From NCBI GenBank assembly GCA_963810815.1, contig CAWEPB010000004.1, positions 310,001 to 374,000 of the forward strand: a DNA stretch of 64,000 nucleotides, read 5' to 3'. Shown here one piece after another: positions 1-8,470 of the stretch. How positions within the stretch are numbered: position 1 is the first letter of the stretch; each line of letters begins with the position of its first letter. This DNA comes from CAVQWT01 sp963810815. Its GTDB lineage: Bacteria; Pseudomonadota; Gammaproteobacteria; Burkholderiales; Casimicrobiaceae. The notes below the pieces were generated by a model. The model saw only the letters and a program-made list of their open reading frames with translations. It did no database searches and was not told the origin of the DNA. The position numbers and the translations under genes are program-made.

Positions 1-897
1 GGCGACACGCAGACCCGCACGCTGCACGGGCACCGCGGCATCTGCCAGCAGGGCGGCGACGAGATCCTATTGCGCTTTGGCTACGACGGCAGCGGGCGCC
101 GGCTGGCCGGGGAGGCGATCGAGCTGCTGCTCGCGCCCAACTGCCCCGCCGGCCGGATGGACGTGTTGCTGCTGCCGGACCAGATGGTCCTGCAGATCCA
201 CGAGTCGATCGGCCATCCGCTGGAGCTCGATCGGATCCTGGGCGACGAGCGCAACTTCGCCGGCACCAGTTTCGTGACGCCGGAGATGTTCGGCACCTAC
301 CGCTACGGCTCCGAGCTGCTCAACGTCTCGTTCGACCCGTCGCGCGGCGAGGAGCTCGCGAGCTACGCCTTCGACGACGACGGCGCCCCCGCGCGCAAGG
401 AGTACCTGATCCGCAACGGCATCCTCGAGCGACCGCTCGGCGGTGCGATCTCGCAGCAGCGATCCGGGCTGCCCGGCGTCGCCAACACGCGCGCCGACAA
501 CTGGAACCGGCCGCCGATCGACCGGATGGCGAACGTCAACCTCGAGCCCGGCGACGCTTCGCTCGCCGATATGATCGCCGGCATCGAGCGCGGCGTGCTG
601 ATGGAGACCAACTGCTCGTGGTCGATCGACGACTCGCGCAACAAGTTCCAGTTCGGCTGCGAGCGCGGCCGCATCATCGAGCACGGCCGGCTGGGCGGCG
701 TGGTCAAGAATCCGAACTACCGCGGCATCTCGGCGTCGTTCTGGCGCAGCCTCGTGCGCGTCGGCGACGCGTCGACGCTGCAGGTGCTGGGCACGCCGCA
801 CTGCGGCAAGGGCGAGCCGGCCCAGGTCATCCGCGTCGGCCACGCGACGCCGGCCTGCGTGTTCGCCGGCGTCGACGTCTTCGGCGGCGCCGCCTGA
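1..897 (+). CDS. tldD: TldD metalloprotease, 5' end missing
   Basis: The frame is open from the first base, so about 190 N-terminal residues lie outside the window if the protein has the usual length of about 480. The zinc motif HESIGH (HExxxH, bases 199-216) is characteristic of TldD. The C-terminal stretch with TNCSWSIDDSRNKFQFGC supplies the conserved cysteine region that completes the metal site in this family. TldD and PmbA/TldE form a heterodimeric cytoplasmic protease that trims unfolded peptides, such as CcdA and microcin precursors in E. coli. The partner gene follows after 53 bp on the same strand, which fits an operon. Family assignment is secure; the substrate here is unknown. Confidence 0.93.
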   Translation, partial: GDTQTRTLHGHRGICQQGGDEILLRFGYDGSGRRLAGEAIELLLAPNCPAGRMDVLLLPDQMVLQIHESIGHPLELDRILGDERNFAGTSFVTPEMFGTYRYGSELLNVSFDPSRGEELASYAFDDDGAPARKEYLIRNGILERPLGGAISQQRSGLPGVANTRADNWNRPPIDRMANVNLEPGDASLADMIAGIERGVLMETNCSWSIDDSRNKFQFGCERGRIIEHGRLGGVVKNPNYRGISASFWRSLVRVGDASTLQVLGTPHCGKGEPAQVIRVGHATPACVFAGVDVFGGAA

Positions 898-950
898 ACG
901 CCCCGCCCTCCCCTGACGATTCCGCGTCCCCTCCGCCGAGACCCGAGACC

Positions 951-2303
951 ATGAACGCACCGCTCCCGCACGGCGCCATCGAAGGCGCCTTCCACGACCT
1001 CGCCACGGCGATCGCCGGCGCGGCCACCGCCGGCGAGACCTGGACCGCCAACTTCTCGGCCGAGGTTTCCGATTTCGTCCGTTTCAACCGCGGCCGGGTG
1101 CGCCAGCCCGGAACGGTGGCGCAGCGCTATCTCGAGGTGGACCTCGTCCGCGGCTCGAAGCATGCGACGACCCGCCTCGCGCTGTCCGGTGACGCCGCGG
1201 CCGACCATGCGGCCGTCGCGACGGCAATGGCGACCGCACGTGCGGCACGCGACGACCTCGCCGACGATCCGCACCTGCTCTTTCCGGACAGCGTCGTCGA
1301 CAGCCGCGAAGTCCGCGGCGGTCCGCTGCCCCCGGCCGAAGCCGTCGTCGACACGGTGCTGGGCGCGGCGCCGGGGCTGGACCTCGTCGGCTTCTTCGCC
1401 GGCGGCACCGTCTATCGCGGCTTCGCCAATGCCGCGGGCCAGCGCAACTGGCACGAAGCGACGTCGTACAACCTGCAGTGGAGCCTTTACGATCGCGCGG
1501 ACAAGGCGGTCAAGTCGGGACTGTCGGGGTTCACCTTCGACGAGGCGCTGTTCGCGGCGAAGATGGACGAGGCGCGCGCCGCGCTCGCATACGTGGCGCA
1601 GCCCGCGCGGCAGCTCGCGCCCGGTGCGTACCGCGCCTACGTCGCGCCCGCCGCGGTCGAGGAGATCGTTTCGCTGCTGTGCTGGGGCGGATTCTCCGGC
1701 CGCGCGCTGGCGACCAAGCAGTCGCCGCTGACGCGGATGGCAGGCGCCGACGGCATCCGGCTCGATCCGCGGGTCGTCCTGGCCGAGGACACGGCGGAAG
1801 GCGTCGCCCCCCGATTCCAGGCCGAGGGCTTCGCCCGGCCGGCGCGCGTGCCGCTGGTCGACGCCGGCCGGCTCGTCGGCTCGCTCGTCGCGCCGCGCAC
1901 CGCGCGCGAATTCGGCCTCGTTGCCAACGGCGCCAACGCGTGGGAGATGCCCGAGGCCCTGTCGATGGCGGGGGGCGAACTCCCCGCGGCCGACGCGCTG
2001 GCCGCGCTGGGCACCGGACTGTGGATCGGCAACCTCTGGTACCTCAACTACTCGGACCGGCCGGCCTGCCGCATCACCGGGATGACGAGGTTCGCGACGT
2101 TCTGGGTCGAGGACGGCCGCATCGTCGCGCCGATCGACGTGCTGCGCTTCGACGACACGCTGTCGCGGATCCTGGGACCGAACCTCGAGGCGCTGACCCG
2201 CGAGACCGAGTTGATCCTGTCGACCGACACCTATCGCGAGCGCTCGCTGGCGAGCGTGCGCGTGCCCGGCCTGCTGCTCTCGGAACTCGCGTTCACGCTC
2301 TGA
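951..2303 (+). CDS. pmbA: PmbA/TldE-type partner of TldD
   Basis: A 450-residue TldD/PmbA-family protein that lacks the HExxxH zinc motif, as expected for the non-catalytic TldE/PmbA subunit. The C-terminal part (WIGNLWYLNYSDRPACRITG and the following FWVEDGRI) is typical of the family. I chose the ATG at 951 because the protein aligns as a normal family member from there; the frame extends upstream into tldD without family-like sequence. It lies 53 bp behind tldD, so the two are probably co-transcribed and form the TldD/E protease. Nothing in the sequence shows a particular substrate. Confidence 0.85.
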   Translation: MNAPLPHGAIEGAFHDLATAIAGAATAGETWTANFSAEVSDFVRFNRGRVRQPGTVAQRYLEVDLVRGSKHATTRLALSGDAAADHAAVATAMATARAARDDLADDPHLLFPDSVVDSREVRGGPLPPAEAVVDTVLGAAPGLDLVGFFAGGTVYRGFANAAGQRNWHEATSYNLQWSLYDRADKAVKSGLSGFTFDEALFAAKMDEARAALAYVAQPARQLAPGAYRAYVAPAAVEEIVSLLCWGGFSGRALATKQSPLTRMAGADGIRLDPRVVLAEDTAEGVAPRFQAEGFARPARVPLVDAGRLVGSLVAPRTAREFGLVANGANAWEMPEALSMAGGELPAADALAALGTGLWIGNLWYLNYSDRPACRITGMTRFATFWVEDGRIVAPIDVLRFDDTLSRILGPNLEALTRETELILSTDTYRERSLASVRVPGLLLSELAFTL

Positions 2304-2400
2304 CCGGGGCCGGGGCGGGGCGGGACGGGACGGACGCGCCCCGCGGGCTGGAACGGCCTCCCGGCGCCTCGCCGGTGACGCCCGCGGGGCGCTCTGCCGG

Positions 2401-4119
2401 CTACGCGCGCTCGTGCGCGCCGTGCCAGCCCTTGGGGATCGACGCCAGCAGCCGCTGCGTGTACGCCTCGCGCGGGTTGCGGTACAGATCGTCGGAGTTG
2501 GCCGTCTCGACGACGCGTCCTTCGCTCATCACCATCACCTGGTCGGAGATGTACTTGACGACGGCCAGGTCGTGCGAGATGAAGATGTACGAAAGGCCGA
2601 ACTCGTCCTGCAGGTCCTGCAGCAGGTTGAGCACCTGCGCCTGGACCGACACGTCCAGCGCCGACACCGACTCGTCGCAGATCAGGATGTCGGGCTTCAT
2701 GGTCAGGCAGCGCGCGATGGCGATGCGCTGCCGCTGGCCGCCCGAGAACTCGTGCGGGTACTTGTAGAACGACACTTCCGGCAGGCCGACCTTCGCCAGC
2801 AGTTCGAAGGCGCGATCGGTGCGGTCCTGCGCACCCGTGCCGATGCCGTGGATGTCCATCGGCTCGATCAGGATCTGGCCGACGGTGAACCGCGGGTTGA
2901 GCGACGCGTACGGATTCTGGAAGATGATCTGGATGCGCCGCTTGTAGTCCATGAATTCGCGGGGCGACAGCGACAGCAGGTCGCGGCCCTCGAAGATCGC
3001 CTCGCCCGACGTCGCCTCGTGCAGGCGCATCAGCGTCAGGCCGACCGTCGTCTTGCCCGAGCCGGACTCGCCGACCAGGCCGAGCGTCTTGCCCTTGGCG
3101 AGGCGGAACGACACCCCCTCGACCGCCTTGAACTCGCGCTTGCCGAACAGCCCTTCGCGGGACCAGAAGCTCTTGCCGAGGTTCTTCACGTCGAGGACGA
3201 TCGGGTCGCCGGGCTCGACGCCGCGCGGCCGGTCCTCCATGTGCAGCGGCCCGTGGGCGGTGCCGCCCATGTAGTCGTCGATCACCGGCAGCCGCTGCGG
3301 CCGCCGTTCGAGCTGCGGCCGGCACTGCAGGAGCGCCTTGGTGTACGGGTCCTGCGGGCGCTCGAACACGTCGCGGGCGGGGCCCTGCTCGCGGATCTCG
3401 CCGTCGCGCATCACGACGACGTGGTCGGCGATCTCGCCGACGACCGCGAGGTCGTGGGTGATGAACAGCACCGACATCTGGTGCTTCTTCTGCAGCGCGG
3501 CGATGAGGTCGAGGATCTGCTTCTGGATGGTGACGTCGAGCGCCGTCGTCGGCTCGTCGGCGATCAGCAGCTTCGGCTCGCAGGCGATCGCCATCGCGAT
3601 CATCACGCGCTGCTGCTGGCCGCCGGACATCTGCGACGGGAACTTGTCGACGCTGCGCTCGGGCTCGGGAATGCCGACCTCGTCGAGCACTTCGATCGCG
3701 CGCTTGCGCGCCGCGGCGCCGGCGAGGCCACGGTGCAGCTTCAGCACTTCCATCAGCTGGTAGCCGACCGTGAACACCGGGTTCAGCGACGTCATCGGCT
3801 CCTGGAAGATCATCGAGATGTCGGCGCCGCGCAGGCTGCGGAGATCGGACCGGGAGAACTGCGTGAGGTTGCGCCCGCCGTAGAGGATCTCGCTGCCGTC
3901 GCCGACGATCGAGTTCTCCGGGGGCAGCAGGCCCAGGATCGCGAGCGAGGTGACGCTCTTGCCGGAGCCCGATTCGCCGACCAGCGCGACGGTGCTGTTG
4001 CGGGGGATGTCGAAGCTGACCCGCTTCACCGCGTCGAACGTCGTGTGCTTGTCGATGCGGAACGAGACCGAGAGGTTGCGGACGCGGACGAGCGGGTCGA
4101 GTGTCTGGATGGTGGTCAT
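2401..4119 (-). CDS. yejF: YejF-type fused dual ATPase of a peptide ABC importer
   Basis: 572 residues with two complete ABC ATPase domains in one chain, the YejF arrangement rather than separate OppD/OppF. Domain 1 has Walker A GESGSGKS at residues 48-55, signature MSGGQQQR and Walker B LLIADEPTTALD. Domain 2 repeats these as GESGSGKTT, FSGGQRQR and ILICDESVSALD. It powers uptake of oligopeptide-like substrates through the adjacent permeases; E. coli YejABEF imports microcin C-type peptide-nucleotides. It is the last gene of a minus-strand operon (solute-binding proteins, YejB, YejE, YejF) and starts 4 bp after the yejE stop, consistent with coupled translation. Confidence 0.93.
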   Translation of the reverse strand: MTTIQTLDPLVRVRNLSVSFRIDKHTTFDAVKRVSFDIPRNSTVALVGESGSGKSVTSLAILGLLPPENSIVGDGSEILYGGRNLTQFSRSDLRSLRGADISMIFQEPMTSLNPVFTVGYQLMEVLKLHRGLAGAAARKRAIEVLDEVGIPEPERSVDKFPSQMSGGQQQRVMIAMAIACEPKLLIADEPTTALDVTIQKQILDLIAALQKKHQMSVLFITHDLAVVGEIADHVVVMRDGEIREQGPARDVFERPQDPYTKALLQCRPQLERRPQRLPVIDDYMGGTAHGPLHMEDRPRGVEPGDPIVLDVKNLGKSFWSREGLFGKREFKAVEGVSFRLAKGKTLGLVGESGSGKTTVGLTLMRLHEATSGEAIFEGRDLLSLSPREFMDYKRRIQIIFQNPYASLNPRFTVGQILIEPMDIHGIGTGAQDRTDRAFELLAKVGLPEVSFYKYPHEFSGGQRQRIAIARCLTMKPDILICDESVSALDVSVQAQVLNLLQDLQDEFGLSYIFISHDLAVVKYISDQVMVMSEGRVVETANSDDLYRNPREAYTQRLLASIPKGWHGAHERA

Positions 4120-4123
4120 GGCG

Positions 4124-5401
4124 TCAGGACCCGGCCTTGCCCTTGAGTTTCGGATCGAGCGCGTCGCGCAGCGCGTCGGTGAACAGGCTGAACGCGGTGA
4201 CGAGGATCGCCATCGCGGTGCCCGCGGCGGCGAGCTGCCACCACTTGCCCAGGATCAGCTCGTTCTGCGCCTCGTTGAGCATCGAGCCCCAGGACACCAC
4301 GTCGACCGGCACGCCGAAGCCGAGGAACGACAGGATGACCTCGGCCTTGATGAAGCCGACGGCGTAGATCGACAGCTGCACCAGCACGACGTGGCTCACG
4401 TTCGGGAAGATGTGGATGAACATCCGCCGCGCGTTCGACGCGCCGATCGCGTCGGCGGCCTGCACGTATTCGCGCGCCTTGTGCTTCAGGTACTCGCCGC
4501 GGATCAGGCGGAAGGTGCCGGTCCATCCGGTGAGCCCCAGTATGAGCACGATGGTCAGGATCCCCTTCTGCTGCAGCACCGCCGCGACGGCGAGGATCAG
4601 CAGCAGGTACGGGATCGAGCTGAACACGCTGAAGAACCAGTTGAGCGCGTCGTCGACCCAGCCGCCGTAGTAGCCGGCGAAGGCCCCGAGGACGGTGCCG
4701 ATGAAGGTCGCGACGATCGCGGCGGCGATGCCGACGAAGATCGAGGTTTCCGAACCCTTGATCGTCTTGGCGAGGACGTCGCGGCCCCACTTGTCGCCGC
4801 CGAAGGGCAGCGTCGCGGCGCGCACCTCGGCCGGCGCGGCCGCACCCGCCTTGCCGGCCTTGGCGTTGATGTCGGCCATGATGTCGGCGAGCGGATCGAC
4901 GCTCTTGCCGCCCGCGGCCGGGGCGCCCTTCTGCGCCTCGATCTCCTTCATCACGTCGGCGAGCGGATCGACGACCTTCGTCTCGCCGCCCGGCGCGGGC
5001 GCCGCGCTGCCGGGCGCCGGGGCCGCCGGCTGCTCGCCCCGCAGCTCGGCGATGACGTCGCCGATCGGATCGACCACCTCGGACCGGTACTCCGGCGCCG
5101 GAACCGGCGCCGGGGCGCCACCCGCGGGAGCCGCCGGCGTGCCGGCCTCGATGTCGGCGCCGATGAACGACGGCGGCGCGTAGTTGACCCCGGTCTCCTG
5201 CGACCAGTTCTTCGCGATCAGTCCGGTCGCCGACAGGACCATCAGCACGAAGAACGCGACGACGATGGCGAGCGACACCATGCCGACGTGGTCGGACTTG
5301 AGCCGCTTCCAGGCCAGCGCCCACAGGCCCGGCGAGACGGTGTGCGGGATGTCGCGCGGGGCGGGACGGGCGGGCGGCATCGCCGCGATGTTCGTGGCCA
5401 T
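4124..5401 (-). CDS. yejE: YejE-type permease with a repeat-bearing insertion
   Basis: 425 residues, longer than the roughly 340 usual for YejE. The first membrane helix is at about residues 41-62. The family motif NYAPPSF (73-79) is normally followed closely by PFG-D-GRDVL, but here residues 82-197 are an Ala/Pro/Gly-rich insertion before LPFGGDKWGRDVL. The insertion carries three imperfect repeats of (V/S)VDP(I/L)xD(V/I)xx(E/D)(I/L), at about residues 109-120, 143-154 and 167-178. The remainder is a normal binding-protein-dependent inner-membrane permease with several helices. By topology the insertion should lie in the periplasm between helices 1 and 2. It starts 9 bp after yejB. Confidence 0.9.
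   Translation of the reverse strand: MATNIAAMPPARPAPRDIPHTVSPGLWALAWKRLKSDHVGMVSLAIVVAFFVLMVLSATGLIAKNWSQETGVNYAPPSFIGADIEAGTPAAPAGGAPAPVPAPEYRSEVVDPIGDVIAELRGEQPAAPAPGSAAPAPGGETKVVDPLADVMKEIEAQKGAPAAGGKSVDPLADIMADINAKAGKAGAAAPAEVRAATLPFGGDKWGRDVLAKTIKGSETSIFVGIAAAIVATFIGTVLGAFAGYYGGWVDDALNWFFSVFSSIPYLLLILAVAAVLQQKGILTIVLILGLTGWTGTFRLIRGEYLKHKAREYVQAADAIGASNARRMFIHIFPNVSHVVLVQLSIYAVGFIKAEVILSFLGFGVPVDVVSWGSMLNEAQNELILGKWWQLAAAGTAMAILVTAFSLFTDALRDALDPKLKGKAGS
4811..5158 (-). repeat. YejE insertion encoding three VDP-x-x-D repeats
   Basis: In-frame segment encoding about 116 Ala/Pro/Gly-rich residues with three degenerate 12-residue repeats centred on VVDPIGDV, VVDPLADV and SVDPLADI. It interrupts the usual short loop after transmembrane helix 1 of the permease. 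The repeat units are acidic and amphipathic; the linkers are flexible. The function is unknown. The position suggests a periplasmic docking or spacer element. Confidence 0.7.
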
Positions 5402-5410
5402 CGCCGCCTC

Positions 5411-6349
5411 CTATTTGAGCTGCACCCGCGGGTCGACTGCCTTGTAGAGCAGGTCCGCGAGCAGGTTGGTGAGGATCGTGGCGAACGCGACGTAAACGGT
5501 GATCGCCTTGATCACGGGAAAGTCGGAGCGCTCGACGGCGAGGATGACCTCCCGGCCGATGCCGGGGATCGAGAAGAACCGCTCGATCAGGAAGGATCCC
5601 AGCAGCAGCCCCGGCAGCCCCGCCATCAGGTGGGTGATGATCGGGATCGACGCGTTGCGCAGCACGTGGATCCACATGATGCGGTTCTCGGACAGGCCCT
5701 TCGCCCGCGCGGTCCGCACGTAGTCCTGGTTGATCTCGTCGAGCACGAAGGTGCGGTAGAGGCGCAGGTTCGGCGCGATCGACACGACCAGCCCGATCAG
5801 GATCGGCAGCGACGCGTAGCGGAACAGGTTCTCGACCACGCTGTCGCCCCAGCCCTGCACGGGGAACCAGCCGAGCTTGTAGGCGAAGAAGTACTGGAAG
5901 ACGATGATGTAGACGAGGATCGAGATCGACAGCCCGACGGTGCAGACGATCATCACCGCGCGGTCGGTGAGCGAGCCGCGGACGTAGGCGACGGCGAGGG
6001 CGAGCCCGATCGCGATGATGGTCTCGATCACCAGCAGCGGCAGCAGCACCGTCAGCGAGGGTCCCAGCCGGGTGGCGAGGATGTGCGAGACCTTCTCGTT
6101 GGTGCTCCAGCTCGCGCCGAAGTCGGCGGTGAGGATCTGCTTGATGAAGATCCACAGCTGGACCCAGTACGGCTGGTCGACGCCCAGCTGGCGGCGGATG
6201 TTGTCGATCTGTTCCTGGTTGCTGATCTTGCCGGCCAGCACGTAGGCGGGGTCGCCGCCCACCCAGTTGAACAGCAGGAACACGAGCAGCACGACCCCGA
6301 GCATCGTCGGGATCATCTGCCACAGGCGTCGGATGATGTATGCGGTCAC
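5411..6349 (-). CDS. yejB: YejB-type permease of a peptide ABC importer
   Basis: 312-residue inner-membrane permease (DppB/OppB family). It begins MTAYIIRRLWQMIPTMLGV, with a first helix directly after the N-terminus, followed by the family loop containing DPAYVLAGK. The C-terminal half holds the binding-protein-dependent permease domain with the EAA-like coupling loop around ARAKGLSENRI. The start is GTG, preceded by CGGAG at normal spacing. It pairs with YejE to form the channel. It lies 282 bp downstream of the second solute-binding gene, and yejE follows after 9 bp. Confidence 0.92.
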   Translation of the reverse strand: MTAYIIRRLWQMIPTMLGVVLLVFLLFNWVGGDPAYVLAGKISNQEQIDNIRRQLGVDQPYWVQLWIFIKQILTADFGASWSTNEKVSHILATRLGPSLTVLLPLLVIETIIAIGLALAVAYVRGSLTDRAVMIVCTVGLSISILVYIIVFQYFFAYKLGWFPVQGWGDSVVENLFRYASLPILIGLVVSIAPNLRLYRTFVLDEINQDYVRTARAKGLSENRIMWIHVLRNASIPIITHLMAGLPGLLLGSFLIERFFSIPGIGREVILAVERSDFPVIKAITVYVAFATILTNLLADLLYKAVDPRVQLK

Positions 6350-6631
6350 AGGTTGCTCCGGTCCCGAGGGCGCGGGTCGCGCGCGCTCGCGGATGGGGTG
6401 CTGCCACGAAATGGGTTCACTGCCGGGTTCACTGCCGGGACATCCGACGGCGCGCGGGGCGGGACCGCTCCCGGGCGCCCGGATGGACGGCGCCGTTTCG
6501 CCGCGACCTTCCCTGGATCGGGGTCGGCCGCGGCGCCGGCGGACGGGTCGAACCGGGTTCTCCGGCCGCCCGCATCTTCTTCCTCCGTTGCTGCTGCTCC
6601 TCCTCCTCCTGCATTCCTGCGCCGCCGGCGG
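6350..6631. other. 282-bp gap inside the yej operon
   Basis: No gene seen. Two 12-bp copies of TTCACTGCCGGG lie back to back at 6414-6437. On the minus (mRNA) strand a purine run AGGAGGAGGAGGAG occurs at 6597-6610, just after the solute-binding gene stop; it is not followed by a start codon. It is complementary to the CCTCCTCC loops of the elements at 29.4-29.75 kb, which may be coincidence. No convincing terminator was found. Confidence 0.4.
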
Positions 6632-8470
6632 TCACTTGGCCGGCGCTGCGACGTCGAGGTACTGCCACTGCGCGTGCAGGATCGGGTGCTTCCGGTAACC
6701 CTGCACCCGCGGCTGCACGAGCATGTTGCGGTAGCGGCTGATCGTCAGGCGCCACGGCGCGTAGGCCTCGATGATCTTGGCCATTTCGCGGTAGAGCCGG
6801 TCGCGCTCCGGGCCGGGCGGCGTCTGCACGCTCTTTTCGTAGAGCGCATCGTACTCGGGAATCTTCGCGCACGCATTGTTGCTCTGGAAGATATTCTTCC
6901 CGTAGAGCAGCTGCATGAAGTTGTCCCCGTCGGGATAGTCGGCGATCCACGACGCGGTCCGGCTCATCAGCTTGCACTGCTTCTCGAGCTTGAGCAGCTC
7001 CGGGAACTTGTCCTTGTGCACTTCCATCCGCACGCCGATGGCGTCGAAGGACTTCTTCACCATCTCGTCCTGCTGCCGGCCCAGCGTGTCGGGGCGCGAC
7101 GCGTACCGGATCAGCAGCGGCTTGCCGTCCGGCAGCGTGCGGAAGCCGTCGGCGCCGCGCTTGTAGCCGAACTTGTCGAGCAGGGCATTGGCGCCCGCCG
7201 GATCGTACCTGATCGTGCTCTGCCAGCCGGGCTGGTGGCCGACGACGCCGGGCGGGATCGGGAACTTGGCCTCGATCGCCTGGCCGTTGCGGATGACGCG
7301 GATCTCCTCGTCGACGTTGTACGACATCGCGAGCGCGCGCCGCAGCGCGATCTTGTCCTTGCCGAAGCCGCCGACGACCGGGTCCTGGAAATTCCAGTAG
7401 AGGTAGGAGATCTCGGGATCGACGATCCGCGACAGCCGGACGCCCTTCGCCGCCAGCTCGGGCCGAAGCTGGCCGCCGGCGAGCGCGTTGGGCGCCAGCG
7501 GGCCCTCCATGTTCATGATGTCGAGCTCGCCGTTCTGGAACGCGAGCCAGCGCGCCTGGTCCTCCTCGATGATGCTGATCTCGACCCGGCCGATGCGGGG
7601 CATCTTCTTGCCCTTCATCTCGGCGACGAGCTTCTGATCGGCGGCATCGGCGGGCCTGAAGTCCCAGGTGAAGCCCCGATAGACCGGGTTGGCCTCGAGG
7701 ATGATCTTCGAGCTGCGCACCCACTTCGCGAGCTTGTACGGGCCGGTGCCGACGGGGTTGGCCAGCGCGCGGCCATCGCTCTCACCGTAGGCCTCGATCA
7801 CCTCGCGCGCCACCGCCGACGTCGGCTCGTGCGCCAGCACGTTGGGCAGGTTGTAGTCGGTCTCCTTCAGCCGGAACCGGATCGTGTAGCGGTCGACCGC
7901 CTCCATGCCCGCGATCCTGCGGTCGTAGTCGAACTTGCCGGACTGCTTCGCCGCGGCGATCTCCTCGTCGAGTCCGACGAATTTGCCCTCGACCAGGAAG
8001 GCCCAGGGCGAGCGCATCCGGGGGTCGGCCAGCCGCTTCAGCGAATAGATGACGTCCTCGGCGGCGAGTTCCCGCGGCTTGCCCTTGAACGCCGGATCGG
8101 GCGCGAACTGGATGCCCTTCTTCAGCTTGATGGTCCAGGTGCGCCCGTTGTCGGTGACCTGCGGCAGCGCCTCGGCCGTCAGCGGCACCACCTTCGCCGG
8201 CTGCGCGAGGTAGTCGTACGTGTACAGGGTCTCGAAGATCGCCTGGACGATGGTGCCCGAGTAGAGGTCGTGCACCGCCGCGGGGTCGAAGCCCGTCTCG
8301 GCGACGGGAAAGACGTCGCGGATCACCTTGTCCGGGTCCGCGGGGCTGGCCGCGGTCGCCGGCAGCGGCATCGCCGCGACCAGCGCGACGGCGGCGAGTC
8401 CCGCCGCCAGGGCCAGGCGACCGACCGGGACGAGCATCGCCGCCGCGGCGACGCGCAAGGGACCGCGCAT
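6632..8470 (-). CDS. Peptide-type solute-binding protein (family 5), second copy
   Basis: 612 residues, family 5 extracellular solute-binding protein (YejA/OppA type), periplasmic. An N-terminal signal peptide is visible: basic start, then a hydrophobic stretch ending PLPATAAS. Family hallmarks include TWTIKLKKGIQF, the VGTGPYKL motif and the C-terminal EAYAPWRLTISRYRN region. It is a close paralogue of the gene just upstream: both share DPAFKGKPREL, RRIAGMEAVDRYT-like and GYKRGADGFRTLPDGKPL-like stretches. The ATG overlaps the TGA of the upstream copy (ATGA), so translation is probably coupled. It should deliver peptide-like ligands to YejB/YejE. Confidence 0.9.
   Translation of the reverse strand: MRGPLRVAAAAMLVPVGRLALAAGLAAVALVAAMPLPATAASPADPDKVIRDVFPVAETGFDPAAVHDLYSGTIVQAIFETLYTYDYLAQPAKVVPLTAEALPQVTDNGRTWTIKLKKGIQFAPDPAFKGKPRELAAEDVIYSLKRLADPRMRSPWAFLVEGKFVGLDEEIAAAKQSGKFDYDRRIAGMEAVDRYTIRFRLKETDYNLPNVLAHEPTSAVAREVIEAYGESDGRALANPVGTGPYKLAKWVRSSKIILEANPVYRGFTWDFRPADAADQKLVAEMKGKKMPRIGRVEISIIEEDQARWLAFQNGELDIMNMEGPLAPNALAGGQLRPELAAKGVRLSRIVDPEISYLYWNFQDPVVGGFGKDKIALRRALAMSYNVDEEIRVIRNGQAIEAKFPIPPGVVGHQPGWQSTIRYDPAGANALLDKFGYKRGADGFRTLPDGKPLLIRYASRPDTLGRQQDEMVKKSFDAIGVRMEVHKDKFPELLKLEKQCKLMSRTASWIADYPDGDNFMQLLYGKNIFQSNNACAKIPEYDALYEKSVQTPPGPERDRLYREMAKIIEAYAPWRLTISRYRNMLVQPRVQGYRKHPILHAQWQYLDVAAPAK

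Noticed and set aside
6597..6610. AGGAGGAGGAGGAG after the solute-binding gene as a target of the CCTCC-loop RNAs
   Set aside because: Complementarity to a low-complexity purine run is expected by chance and no start codon follows it.
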